DNA of 13,198 bases from Fibrobacter sp. UBA1313 (GTDB taxonomy: Bacteria > Fibrobacterota > Fibrobacteria > Fibrobacterales > Fibrobacteraceae): positions 1-13,198 of the forward strand of contig DBTP01000010.1 in the NCBI GenBank assembly GCA_002307115.1, in the 5' to 3' direction. Below, piece by piece: positions 1-7,593 of this stretch. The notes beneath the pieces are model-generated. The model was not told where the DNA came from. It searched no databases and saw only the letters and a program-made list of their open reading frames with translations. The first letter of the stretch is position 1; each line of letters opens with the position of its first letter. Made by a program: the position numbers and the translations under genes.

Positions 1-480
1 TTATTCTTTTATGTTTATGGAAATAGTTCTTCTCCCGAACTCAATGAATCTGAATTATTGAATTCAATTTCTACGCCTTCATCCTCAGAGGCCTCGTTTG
101 AATATTTAGAGACTAGAATGGAAGGAACTTCTTGGTTCTGTAAAGGCTCGGAGTGGGATTACATCAACATTCACTTAAAGCATTATTATGAATACATCTA
201 CCTTTTGAAATTCGGTACAGATCATCAGGGGACACTCAAATGTGAAAAACAAGATACTTGTTACGTTTGTGATTTGACTACAGGAAAATGGCAAGTGTCT
301 CATCACTCAACGATTCCTTTATACACCTTCAATTATAAGGTGACCTCTCCTAGCACGATACAATTGACTCACTACGCAGGGAAAAAGCTGTCAGCGACCG
401 ATTCTATAAAGACGATTAGCAAAATCACGAATCAGTCTCTCTATATCGATTTTATAGGCAAATATTTTACGAAAGAATAG
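1..480 (+). CDS. 3' part of an unrecognised, probably exported protein (start lies outside the window)
   Basis: The reading frame is open from base 1, so the TTG at 58 is not a convincing start and the gene most likely begins upstream of the window. 159 residues are visible, ending at the TAG at 478-480. The first visible residues (LFFYVYGNSSSPE) could be the end of a hydrophobic signal segment followed by a Ser-rich linker. Two short stretches follow: one around WFCKGSEWDY, and one with two close cysteines in KCEKQDTCYVCDLTTGKW. The rest alternates polar and hydrophobic residues and looks beta-rich. I do not recognise a family. Export is inferred only from the Ser/Thr-rich linker and the general composition. 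That it is coding is supported by the long uninterrupted frame. The gene is separated by 439 bases from the next one, so it is probably a separate unit. Confidence 0.6.
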   Translation, partial: LFFYVYGNSSSPELNESELLNSISTPSSSEASFEYLETRMEGTSWFCKGSEWDYINIHLKHYYEYIYLLKFGTDHQGTLKCEKQDTCYVCDLTTGKWQVSHHSTIPLYTFNYKVTSPSTIQLTHYAGKKLSATDSIKTISKITNQSLYIDFIGKYFTKE

Positions 481-919
481 TTCTCGAATAAAGGTTTTTG
501 ATTCATTTGCGGGACGTAATCTCTGCAGATTCTGATTTTTTAGCCGACCGCATTATCGGCTTCTAGTGATAGAAAATGAATTTCTAGAAATTCCAGTGGG
601 TTGCTAAATGTTTCTTGAGTGCCAGAGGGGCGCTTTTTGTCCCGGTCTTCATATCTATTATTCTCTAGCGACGAGCAGAGATTTAGATCTGGAATCTGTA
701 TGCCAGGGAGTGCGGGGATTTCATTGAATTGGTTCTGGTGATAAACTGGGGATTATGGGAATCTGAAGTTCGATGATTTCCGTTCTTTGCAAATTTCACA
801 AAAAATGCCATTTTAACAAGATTAACAATAGTTTTAACAATTTTAACGGTAGTTTTTTCCTTTAAAAAGGGCGTGTTTCTGCTACCTTGAGCCCAAAATT
901 CATTCAAGGTAGGATATCC
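481..919. other. Intergenic region, 439 bases, with weak hairpins and a 21-bp direct repeat
   Basis: No credible gene is seen. Just after the upstream gene, a 5-bp stem (518-522 with 527-531, AATCT/AGATT) is followed by a T-run at 535-541; it could be a weak terminator. A second hairpin (AGCCGA at 542-547 with TCGGCT at 556-561) has no T-run after it. The part from about 800 to 870 is very A/T-rich and holds the 21-bp tandem repeat listed separately. The promoter of the large downstream gene should lie here, but I see no unambiguous -35/-10 pair. Confidence 0.5.
811..852. promoter_or_regulatory. Tandem 21-bp direct repeat with four TTAAC cores upstream of the large secreted protein gene
   Basis: Bases 811-831 and 832-852 are two copies of a 21-bp unit (TTTTAACAA...TTAAC..TAG) that agree at 17 of 21 positions. 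Each unit holds two TTAAC cores, giving cores at 813, 822, 834 and 843. The repeat sits 68 bases before the ATG at 920. A 21-bp period is two helical turns, so bound proteins would face the same side of the DNA. This spacing and position suit an activator or repressor binding site, but that function is inferred. Confidence 0.4.
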
Positions 920-3900
920 ATGACATTCCATACGAAAAACACAGGGACGCGCTTTTTTCGCACGCTTCTGGGCGTTGGCCTTTTTGCCCTAGCAATGGGA
1001 AATCCCGTTTGGGCGTTAACGGGAACATTTCAGGACAATTCCGGCAACGCTTTGGCGAACGCGACGGTGAAACTTGTGGTGGCTAACGTTTCTGGAAAAA
1101 CCGATTCTTCCGGCTATTTTTCGCTTTTGAGCACCTCGGGGATGACCACCGCGGCTTCTTGGAGCGAAACCTCTTTTATTACTGGTGGATTCATTTCGTT
1201 CACGGTACCACAGCAGGAAAATGTGAATCTTTCGATTTATTCGCTGCGGGGAGCGTTAGTAGGCAATAATCAAGGGGTGTTTGCCGCCGGGGAACACGCC
1301 CTCTCCTTAAGCAAAATTCTTACAAAATCAAGCTCCGGACTTTATCTCGTTGTGTTGCGCACGGGTTCAAATGCTCAGACTTTCCGTTATTTTTACGATA
1401 AAACCAACAACAATGGGACAGTCTCCTCAAAAATAAAAAGCACTTCCCAGACACTGAACAAAACGGCCCCCGCTGACACTGCTGCCATCGATACTTTGGT
1501 CGTTTCCAAAATTATCGATGGTGTTACCAGTACGCGCAAACTCCGCATTTATAGTTACAAGGATTCTATCAACACTTATCTCTCCGATGGCCGGCAGATT
1601 CTGATTATTGATCCCTCCAATGATAACGATGGAGATGGCCTTACCAATTACGAAGAACGCTACCTCTATTTCACCAATGCGGAACTCACCGATACCGATG
1701 GGGATGGTGTCTCTGACCATCAGGAAATACTGGATGGTAAGGATCCTCTGGTCGCTAATGTCCCTGATTTTACGTTCGCTCCGGTGTCTTATCCAGAGCT
1801 TATTGCCAAATACGCCACTAGCAACGGGACTACTTCTGAAGAAACCATTTCCAGTGGCGGTGAGTATACTGAATCCAGCACTTTTACAACCTCTCAGGAA
1901 TTGAATTGGAAGACCGAAGTGGCGGTAATGATTGGAAGTGAAGTGGAATTGAAAGTCGATGGGGGAGCCAAACTCAGCGGATCTCTGACCAGTACTTTAG
2001 GGGTTGGTGGCAGCGTTTCATTCTCACAGGAACAATCGGAATCCATGACTGAAAATTGGGAGCGCTCCAAGTCCTATTCCACCAGCACGGAAACCACTTG
2101 TGAAGGAGGAACCATCGCTATCGATATCAAGCTGACGAATAACAGCGGTCAAAATCTCACGCTCATGAGCCCCGTGGTTCGCCTTTCAAGCAATGGCTAT
2201 CAGGCGAGTACGCTGGAAACATTGATCGGTGAACTCCGTATGGACGATGACAGTGTTTATATTCCTGCGGCAGCCAATCAAAATACGGTCACGAGGCGCT
2301 TCTCCGCGACGATTGATAATCCAGATTTGTTTGAAACCCTGGTCACGAAATCAAGTGGCCTCACGGTTCAATTGCAGAATATCCATTTTCTGACTTCCTT
2401 GGGGGCTATTGATACGCTCATGAACAATGTGTATAACCGAACAGCCCTGGTCAACGTGGATTATGGAGACTACTCTGCTTCCAAAAAATTGGTTAAAAAA
2501 TACATTGTGACGCGCAATCAGTACAACGATTTCTATACCAGCCAGGAAGATCGTTATATCTCTTCTTCACTCGCTAAAGTCCTGAAAACAGCAGGTTCTA
2601 CGGTGGTCTGTGATAGTACCGATAGTCATTATGGCATCCAGTCCATTGATGGTCTTGAGAACGGTGCTGTAACCAAGGGAAGCTGGTCTGTGTCCATGCA
2701 GGCACGTACAGAAAGCGATTCCATCACGGTGTATGGAACCTATGCAAATTATGATCCCTCCACTATTGGCGCGAACGGTCACAGCGTTATTACGGTCATG
2801 TATTCTGCCGATACCGATGGAGATGGCCTTTCGGACAGAACGGAGGCGGTTCTCGGAACGGATCAGACGAATTGGGACAGCGATGGGGACGGTCTTTCCG
2901 ATGGGGAGGAAGTTTTTGGCTGGAAGGATGCCGTGATAGATACTCTTTGGGAAACCAATCCTTTGAATCGTGATACCGATGGCGATGGCCTGCTGGATTC
3001 TGAAGATCCTGACCCGCTCACAGCGGCTATCAATCCCTTGGATTCTGTGGTCTCTTTAAAATCCATCACCATTATTCCTACCCAGGGATCCTCATGGACC
3101 TCTGCCGTCACCGATGAGAGTTCGCTACAACTCAATGTCGCTGTTAATTCGATCATTCGCGGTCCTGCCACTTTAAAGCTCACATTTGATCATGCCATTA
3201 ATTTCATGAGAATTACCCGCGTTGGTGGAAAAGATACCCTTATCACATATTATCCCACCAATGATCCCATTGTCACCTATACGGTCAAGTTGCCTTTGGT
3301 GCTGGGAAGTAATTCCATTCAGGTGACTCTCTACTCCAAAAATGGCACGCAGACAAAAGTTCTGAATCTCACAGGAATCAACAGACGCCTGATACAGATT
3401 GATCCTACTCAAACGGCTCTGTTTCGTGTGGCGCAACCTGCAGGGAGTCTATTGGGTATAGGTGCCGATATTTATATGAATGTGGATGCCATCAGAGCTC
3501 TCGATCCGCTGGTGAATCGAGTGGTATTACTTCGCAGTGATATTTATGCCGCGCCAGTGAATACGGCGAAGAAAGCGCAGTCGTTAATTGCTCAGGATCT
3601 GGGAGATGGAGGCATCGGATCAGCGCGCTTCTCTGCAGGGCAAGTGGTTTATGGCAATGGGACTGTCAGTAATTCTTATCGTGTGATAAGCGTTTTGGAC
3701 AGTGGAACCTCGACTATTACCAATTCTGATTCCACAACCAAACGCCTTAATGACTTTATTTACTTCCCCTACACCGCAAACGTCGGTGGGTCTGATGGCC
3801 TCAATTACTACACGGCACCTTCCACTGGAGTGGGTTCCTACTATGCGAATGAACGAACCATTGTGTTGGATTCGATTTATGCGCTCTTAGTTCAAAAGAC

Positions 3901-4420
3901 TCAATATCCCGTATACATTGGTCTCGGTATTTATCTGTACTACGATTGGCAACATATTGTGCAGCCCAGCGTTTCTATTAAAGGTACTGCTTATGCCCAG
4001 CGATCCGACTGGACAACGAATGGAACGAATAATGTTCGCATAATTTATCTCAAAATAGATCAGGAACTCAACGGAGAAGACTTCATTCTTGGAAAACCCT
4101 ATATACAGAATGGCGCGGAGGAAGGCTGGTTCCGAATCAATGAAAGTGGTAATTGGCTCAATAACGGCTCCTATCCGGATAGTATAAATCTGGCTCAGAT
4201 CATAGATCCTAAAAACTATGCTCTGGATACCAACTGGACTTATGGAGCTTACACGGCTAACAATTTTGCCGATACCCTCTGGTTCGATCATGCAACGCAG
4301 GGAAATCGGGCTACTGCGGCGAGTGCGATTGATTATAAGCATCCGGTCAATTACTTTGATAACGGCATCGGCATCAAGTGGCACTTCAAATACAATGACC
4401 CCAAAAAACAGGGAAATTAA
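920..4420 (+). CDS. Large secreted protein with two DxDGDG calcium-binding clusters and a binary-toxin-B-like segment
   Basis: The ATG at 920 is chosen because AAGGTAGGA lies just upstream and a signal peptide follows at once (hydrophobic core about residues 15-27, probable cleavage after VWA at 30-32). The product is 1166 residues. Order of parts: a carboxypeptidase-regulatory-like beta domain (about 33-75); a FlgD/sorting-domain-like beta segment (about 92-159, ending SSGLYLVVLRTG); calcium-binding motifs starting at D235 and D258; a Ser/Thr-rich amphipathic segment (about 310-393); a beta-rich part to about 620; three more DxDGDG motifs at D631, D653 and D685; and about 460 residues I cannot assign. 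Calcium motif, then amphipathic Ser/Thr hairpin, then beta domain is also the order in anthrax protective antigen and Vip1-type toxin B subunits. There is no recognisable C-terminal sorting domain. Role unknown: a pore-forming or adhesive surface protein is possible. Secretion and calcium binding are well supported; toxin kinship is inference. Confidence 0.88.
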   Translation: MTFHTKNTGTRFFRTLLGVGLFALAMGNPVWALTGTFQDNSGNALANATVKLVVANVSGKTDSSGYFSLLSTSGMTTAASWSETSFITGGFISFTVPQQENVNLSIYSLRGALVGNNQGVFAAGEHALSLSKILTKSSSGLYLVVLRTGSNAQTFRYFYDKTNNNGTVSSKIKSTSQTLNKTAPADTAAIDTLVVSKIIDGVTSTRKLRIYSYKDSINTYLSDGRQILIIDPSNDNDGDGLTNYEERYLYFTNAELTDTDGDGVSDHQEILDGKDPLVANVPDFTFAPVSYPELIAKYATSNGTTSEETISSGGEYTESSTFTTSQELNWKTEVAVMIGSEVELKVDGGAKLSGSLTSTLGVGGSVSFSQEQSESMTENWERSKSYSTSTETTCEGGTIAIDIKLTNNSGQNLTLMSPVVRLSSNGYQASTLETLIGELRMDDDSVYIPAAANQNTVTRRFSATIDNPDLFETLVTKSSGLTVQLQNIHFLTSLGAIDTLMNNVYNRTALVNVDYGDYSASKKLVKKYIVTRNQYNDFYTSQEDRYISSSLAKVLKTAGSTVVCDSTDSHYGIQSIDGLENGAVTKGSWSVSMQARTESDSITVYGTYANYDPSTIGANGHSVITVMYSADTDGDGLSDRTEAVLGTDQTNWDSDGDGLSDGEEVFGWKDAVIDTLWETNPLNRDTDGDGLLDSEDPDPLTAAINPLDSVVSLKSITIIPTQGSSWTSAVTDESSLQLNVAVNSIIRGPATLKLTFDHAINFMRITRVGGKDTLITYYPTNDPIVTYTVKLPLVLGSNSIQVTLYSKNGTQTKVLNLTGINRRLIQIDPTQTALFRVAQPAGSLLGIGADIYMNVDAIRALDPLVNRVVLLRSDIYAAPVNTAKKAQSLIAQDLGDGGIGSARFSAGQVVYGNGTVSNSYRVISVLDSGTSTITNSDSTTKRLNDFIYFPYTANVGGSDGLNYYTAPSTGVGSYYANERTIVLDSIYALLVQKTQYPVYIGLGIYLYYDWQHIVQPSVSIKGTAYAQRSDWTTNGTNNVRIIYLKIDQELNGEDFILGKPYIQNGAEEGWFRINESGNWLNNGSYPDSINLAQIIDPKNYALDTNWTYGAYTANNFADTLWFDHATQGNRATAASAIDYKHPVNYFDNGIGIKWHFKYNDPKKQGN

Positions 4421-4457
4421 GCCCATTTAATTTTCTGCCATAACTCTCTTTTAATTA

Positions 4458-4500
4458 AACTCGCCTAATCTTCCCTTTGGAGATAAGGTGAGTTTTTTTT
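4458..4500 (+). terminator. Intrinsic terminator after the large secreted protein gene
   Basis: AACTCGCCT at 4458-4466 pairs with AGGTGAGTT at 4486-4494 (nine pairs, one of them G-T). An inner stem (ATCT..CC with GGAGAT) extends it, and an eight-T run (4493-4500) follows. It lies 38 bases after the stop codon, so the large gene is transcribed apart from dapB. Confidence 0.85.
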
Positions 4501-4917
4501 GTGGATATTTTTTGACACCAAAGACCGTATTCAACATCTATTTCAATGGGAGAGCCAGCATTCGCAATGTAGTCTTCGCTGAGGGCAAGTGAAAAATACG
4601 AGTTTTCAAGGTGTTCGCGAGGTGATGCAAATACTCAATGGTGAAATGAATTTGTTTCTGCCGAATCAGAAAGATTGGCAGATTTTCAAGGCCAATTAAA
4701 TCCTTTCAGAGGCCTCCCACGTTTCCTTCAATACTGTAGTAACCAAAATATCTGTTCATACGATCAGTCCGCGTGTCGGTTATTTCGCGTTCGAGAACTG
4801 ATTTTGTGAGGCCCGTTCGTTGTGTTTTTGGCTTCGGGAAAGGGAATGATTCTATGAGGACATGCTCATATTTCTATTTTGATCACGGTTTTCATGATAG
4901 AAAAAGGATAAGATTTT
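4501..4917. other. Intergenic region with possible decayed coding remnants
   Basis: No intact gene is seen. Two kinds of remnant are possible. On the + strand, a frame ending at 4590-4592 reads NIYFNGRASIRNVVFAEGK and stops. A frame from GTG 4589 to the stop at 4697-4699 then gives 36 residues ending in QKDWQIFKAN. On the minus strand, roughly 4880 down to 4710, about 50 codons are open and include RMNRYFGYYSIEGNVGGL before a stop. None has a clear ribosome binding site, and I recognise no family. They may be pieces of old genes or chance frames. The 3' end contains the dapB ribosome binding site (AAAAAGGA, 4901-4908). Confidence 0.3.
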
Positions 4918-5748
4918 ATGGCAACTTTTGTAATGGTGAACGGTATTCCTGGGAATATGGGGCGTCTTGTCGCTGAGACGTGTGTGGCACGCGGCTTGGA
5001 ACTTGTGCCGTTCTCGCTGACGGGCGAAATGATTGTGGAAAATGAAGCCGAAGTGGCCGGCCGTAAAATTATCCTTTTGAAACCAAGTAATCGCGAAGCG
5101 CTTATCGGCGATATTCTGAAAAAATATTCGGGATTAATTTGTATTGATTACACGCATCCCACGGCTGTGAATGATAACGCGACTTTTTATGTGAATCATA
5201 AAATTCCGTTTGTGATGGGCACCACGGGTGGAGATCGCGAAGCCCTTATTAAACTCGTTGCCGAAGCCAATCACCCCAGTGTCATCGCTCCGAATATGTC
5301 CAAACAAATTGTGGCTTTTCAGACGATGATAGAATATTTGGCGACGGAATTCCCGACCGCTTTTGATGGTTACCAATTGAGTGTGGTTGAAAGTCATCAA
5401 AAGACAAAAGCGGATACCAGTGGTACGGCCCGCGCCGTCGTTCAGTCTTTTCAAAAAATGGGTTTAGACTTTGATGATTCACGGATCGAAATGGTGCGTG
5501 ATGAAAAAAATCAATTGGAACGTATGCATGTTCCCGCACCATATCTCGGCGGTCATGCTTTCCATACCTATTCTCTCGACAGTGCCGATGGCACCGTGCA
5601 CTTTGAATTTCAGCATAACATTTGTGGTCGCTCTGTCTATGCAGAAGGTTCTGTGGATGCTGTGAATTTTTTGGCAGAACAGATTGCAAAGGGAAATGGG
5701 AAACAGTTTAATATGATGGACGTTCTTCGTTCTGGAAAAATGCGATAA
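4918..5748 (+). CDS. dapB: 4-hydroxy-tetrahydrodipicolinate reductase, plant-like type
   Basis: This cytoplasmic enzyme (EC 1.17.1.8) uses NAD(P)H to reduce the dipicolinate precursor in the diaminopimelate/lysine pathway, which feeds peptidoglycan and protein synthesis. The 276-residue product starts at ATG 4918, with AAAAAGGA 9 bases upstream. The N-terminal nucleotide-binding motif is VNGIPGNMGR (7-16). GTTGGDR (101-107) and APNMS (124-128) follow. The substrate/catalytic motif ESHQKTKADTSGTA (158-171) contains H160 and K164 and stands where classical enzymes have HH..K.D.PSGTA. The variants GTTGGDR and SHQ..KADTSGTA, and the GKMR end, fit the plant-like DapB subfamily better than the E. 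coli type. The gene stands alone between two gaps. Its last codons and stop lie inside the left arm of a perfect inverted repeat (see 5735-5842). Confidence 0.93.
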   Translation: MATFVMVNGIPGNMGRLVAETCVARGLELVPFSLTGEMIVENEAEVAGRKIILLKPSNREALIGDILKKYSGLICIDYTHPTAVNDNATFYVNHKIPFVMGTTGGDREALIKLVAEANHPSVIAPNMSKQIVAFQTMIEYLATEFPTAFDGYQLSVVESHQKTKADTSGTARAVVQSFQKMGLDFDDSRIEMVRDEKNQLERMHVPAPYLGGHAFHTYSLDSADGTVHFEFQHNICGRSVYAEGSVDAVNFLAEQIAKGNGKQFNMMDVLRSGKMR

Positions 5749-5842
5749 AACACTTCGCAATACGGCGTTGCTCTTCCTTCGACGTGCATGAGCACGTCTT
5801 CAGTCATCGCGCCTTGTCTTGCTCGGTTTTATCGCATTTTTC
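5735..5842. repeat. Inverted-repeat element with 17-bp perfect arms, overlapping the dapB stop codon
   Basis: The left arm (5735-5751, GAAAAATGCGATAAAAC) is the exact reverse complement of the right arm (5826-5842). At the centre, GACGTGC (5781-5787) and GCACGTC (5792-5798) form a perfect 7-bp stem with a four-base loop. GGCG near 5765 can also pair with the CGCC at 5810-5813. The left arm contains the last dapB codons and its stop. Each arm ends in A5 or T5, so the structure could also act as a terminator in both directions. Its right half recurs in diverged form at 7884-8016, so it belongs to a dispersed repeat family. Whether it is or was mobile is not shown. Confidence 0.75.
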
Positions 5843-6375
5843 AAGGCTCATCTCTTTTCTTTGAAGTTCATCTTTGCGAAACCTCGTTCCTCGTTTCGCG
5901 GGGGAGACGCGTTTTTGAAATTCATTTCTGCGAACCTCGTTCCTCGTTTCGCGGGGGAGACGCGTTTGTGAGGTTCATCTCTGCGAACCTCGTTCCTCGT
6001 TTCGTGTGGAGAATCGTTTTTGAAGTTCATCTCTGCGAACCTCGTTCCTTGTTTCGCGAGGGAGACGCGTTTTTGAAGTTCATCTCTGCTTGGTGTTTGT
6101 GGTACATGATGGATGAAATGTACTGTGAAAATTTTGATTTTCCTTTTGACGTTCTTGGTGATTGAGTACGAATGATTTTTTAAAAATCGGATGTGGACAT
6201 GGGGAACTGTTCCTTTGCACACTGGACTAAAGTTTAGGAGGATTGCTCAAGTTGTATGAGATTTCATCTCTCTGTATTTTTATAGCTTGTGGGAGTGATT
6301 TTTCGCCGAATTCGGATTGATGCTGATCTTGGTCTAAAATGAGCTATATTTTCAATATTCATATTTTTGGATGCA
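5749..6375. other. Intergenic region dominated by repeats
   Basis: The first 340 bases are the inverted-repeat element and the 53-bp tandem array, listed separately. Bases 6091-6375 are A/T-rich and hold no gene I can support. A short palindrome (GATTTTTTAAAAATC) lies near 6172-6186. TATATTTTCAATATTC just before the antiporter start could hold a -10 element, but no matching -35 is evident. Confidence 0.5.
5866..6090. repeat. Tandem array of about 53-bp units, four full copies and one partial
   Basis: Units begin at 5866, 5920, 5973, 6025 and 6078 (the last is cut after 13 bases), with lengths 54, 53, 52 and 53. Each starts with GTTCATCTCTGCGAAC or a close variant, contains CTCGTTCCTCGTTTCGCG and ends near ACGCGTTTTTGAA. 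Copies differ at only a few bases. In the first unit GCGAAAC and GTTTCGC form a 7-bp stem around a 10-base loop; later units keep it with one base missing. There are no unique spacers, so this is not a CRISPR array. Both strands stay open across the array, which creates spurious frames. Confidence 0.85.
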
Positions 6376-7593
6376 ATGATGACAACCACTATAATAATTG
6401 TTCTTTGTGTCTTGGTACTCGCCGCTTATCTATTTGACCTGACATCTGCAAAAACTAAAATTCCTTCTGTTATTCTGCTTTTGTTGACGGGTTGGTTGAT
6501 TCGGCAATTCATAATTCTGTTTTCTTTGACCGTTCCAGATCTTTCTCCGGCGTTACCGATTCTAGGGACCGTGGGGCTTATTTTAATTGTTCTGGAAGGC
6601 TCGCTGGAGCTTGAATTGGATAAAACAAAAGCCCCTTTGATTATAAAATCATTTGTTACGGCATTGGTTCCGATGCTTATCCTTGCTTTTGGATTAGCAT
6701 TTGTTTTTTGGGTCGCCGGAAGTTCCAACTATCGGTTGAATTTAATCAATGCTATTCCTTTGTGTGTAATCAGCAGTGCTATAGCCATTCCGAGTGTGCA
6801 GAACTGTTCTAAGCATCGCAAAGAATTCGTGGTGTATGAAAGCAGCTTTTCCGATATTTTGGGGGTGATGTTTTTCAATTTTATTATAGAAAACCATTTT
6901 TATGGAATTCAGGCTTTTGGGGACTTTTCAGTTCAGCTTTTGGTGATCTCGGTATTCTCTTTTGTGGCAACAATGGGTTTGGTTTTATTACTCCGAAAAA
7001 TTGATTCCCATGTCAAATTTGTACCCATGATTTTTGTCATTATTCTGATTTATGAAATTTCGAAAGTATATCACTTGCCTGGCTTAATTTTCATTCTCAT
7101 GTTCGGATTATTCTTGGGCAATGTAGACGAAATGAGAAAAATAAGACAGATAAAAAAATGGATCCCAGAGAATCTGGATGCGGATGTTCACCGATTCAGA
7201 AATATTATTTCGGAAGGCTGCTTTTTGATAAGAACTTTGTTCTTTTTACTGTTCGGTTATTTGATTGATACTTCTGAACTTTTGAATTCGGATACTTTGA
7301 TATGGGCTGTTGGTATTACTGTTGCCATTTATGGGCTGAGAGCCATTCAGCTAAAATTTTCAAGGCTTTCTTTTTTCCCGTTGCTATTCATTGCCCCTCG
7401 GGGATTGATTACCATTCTTTTGTTTGTATCTATTGGATCGTCGGATTTGATTTCGTTTGCCAATAGATCTTTGATTATTCAAGTTATTGTTTTGACTTCT
7501 CTGGTCATGATGATGGGGTTCATCTTGAATCCATTACTAAAGAATAAAAAAGCGGCGAAAGAGAAAATGTTAATAGACGCGGAAAAATTTTAG
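6376..7593 (+). CDS. Cation:proton antiporter-like membrane protein (monovalent CPA type)
   Basis: The protein is about 405 residues and almost entirely hydrophobic, with roughly 10-12 likely membrane helices and a short basic/acidic tail (KNKKAAKEKMLIDAEKF). The general pattern fits the Na+/H+ exchanger superfamily: a GWLIRQ turn after the first helices, a LGTVGLILIVLEGSLELEL helix pair, and a helix with YESSFSD (154-160) where family members carry the ion-binding E..L(N/D)D motif. Here E155 and D160 are kept, with Ser before the Asp. By family it would exchange Na+ or K+ for H+ across the inner membrane; the ion cannot be read from sequence. ATG 6376 or 6379 is preferred over the in-frame TTG at 6367; no strong ribosome binding site is visible for any of them. 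The gene stands alone between two copies of the repeat family. Confidence 0.75.
   Translation: MMTTTIIIVLCVLVLAAYLFDLTSAKTKIPSVILLLLTGWLIRQFIILFSLTVPDLSPALPILGTVGLILIVLEGSLELELDKTKAPLIIKSFVTALVPMLILAFGLAFVFWVAGSSNYRLNLINAIPLCVISSAIAIPSVQNCSKHRKEFVVYESSFSDILGVMFFNFIIENHFYGIQAFGDFSVQLLVISVFSFVATMGLVLLLRKIDSHVKFVPMIFVIILIYEISKVYHLPGLIFILMFGLFLGNVDEMRKIRQIKKWIPENLDADVHRFRNIISEGCFLIRTLFFLLFGYLIDTSELLNSDTLIWAVGITVAIYGLRAIQLKFSRLSFFPLLFIAPRGLITILLFVSIGSSDLISFANRSLIIQVIVLTSLVMMMGFILNPLLKNKKAAKEKMLIDAEKF

Noticed and set aside
542..561. Terminator formed by AGCCGA/TCGGCT
   Set aside because: No T-run follows the stem on either strand.
887..919. Upstream TTG start for the large secreted protein
   Set aside because: The ATG at 920 has a good ribosome binding site and places the signal peptide at the N terminus.
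3887..4426. A 179-codon minus strand frame inside the large secreted protein gene
   Set aside because: It is antisense to a strongly supported gene, and its composition follows from the + strand codons.
4773..4976. A 67-codon + strand frame overlapping the dapB start
   Set aside because: It runs out of frame into dapB, has no ribosome binding site and no recognisable protein features.
5866..6090. CRISPR array
   Set aside because: Units are directly adjacent with no unique spacers of constant length, and no cas genes are nearby.
5788..6165. A 125-codon + strand frame (and a 124-codon minus strand frame, 5848-6222) over the repeat array
   Set aside because: The frames are kept open by the 53-bp units, change reading frame from unit to unit, start inside a hairpin, lack ribosome binding sites and resemble no protein.
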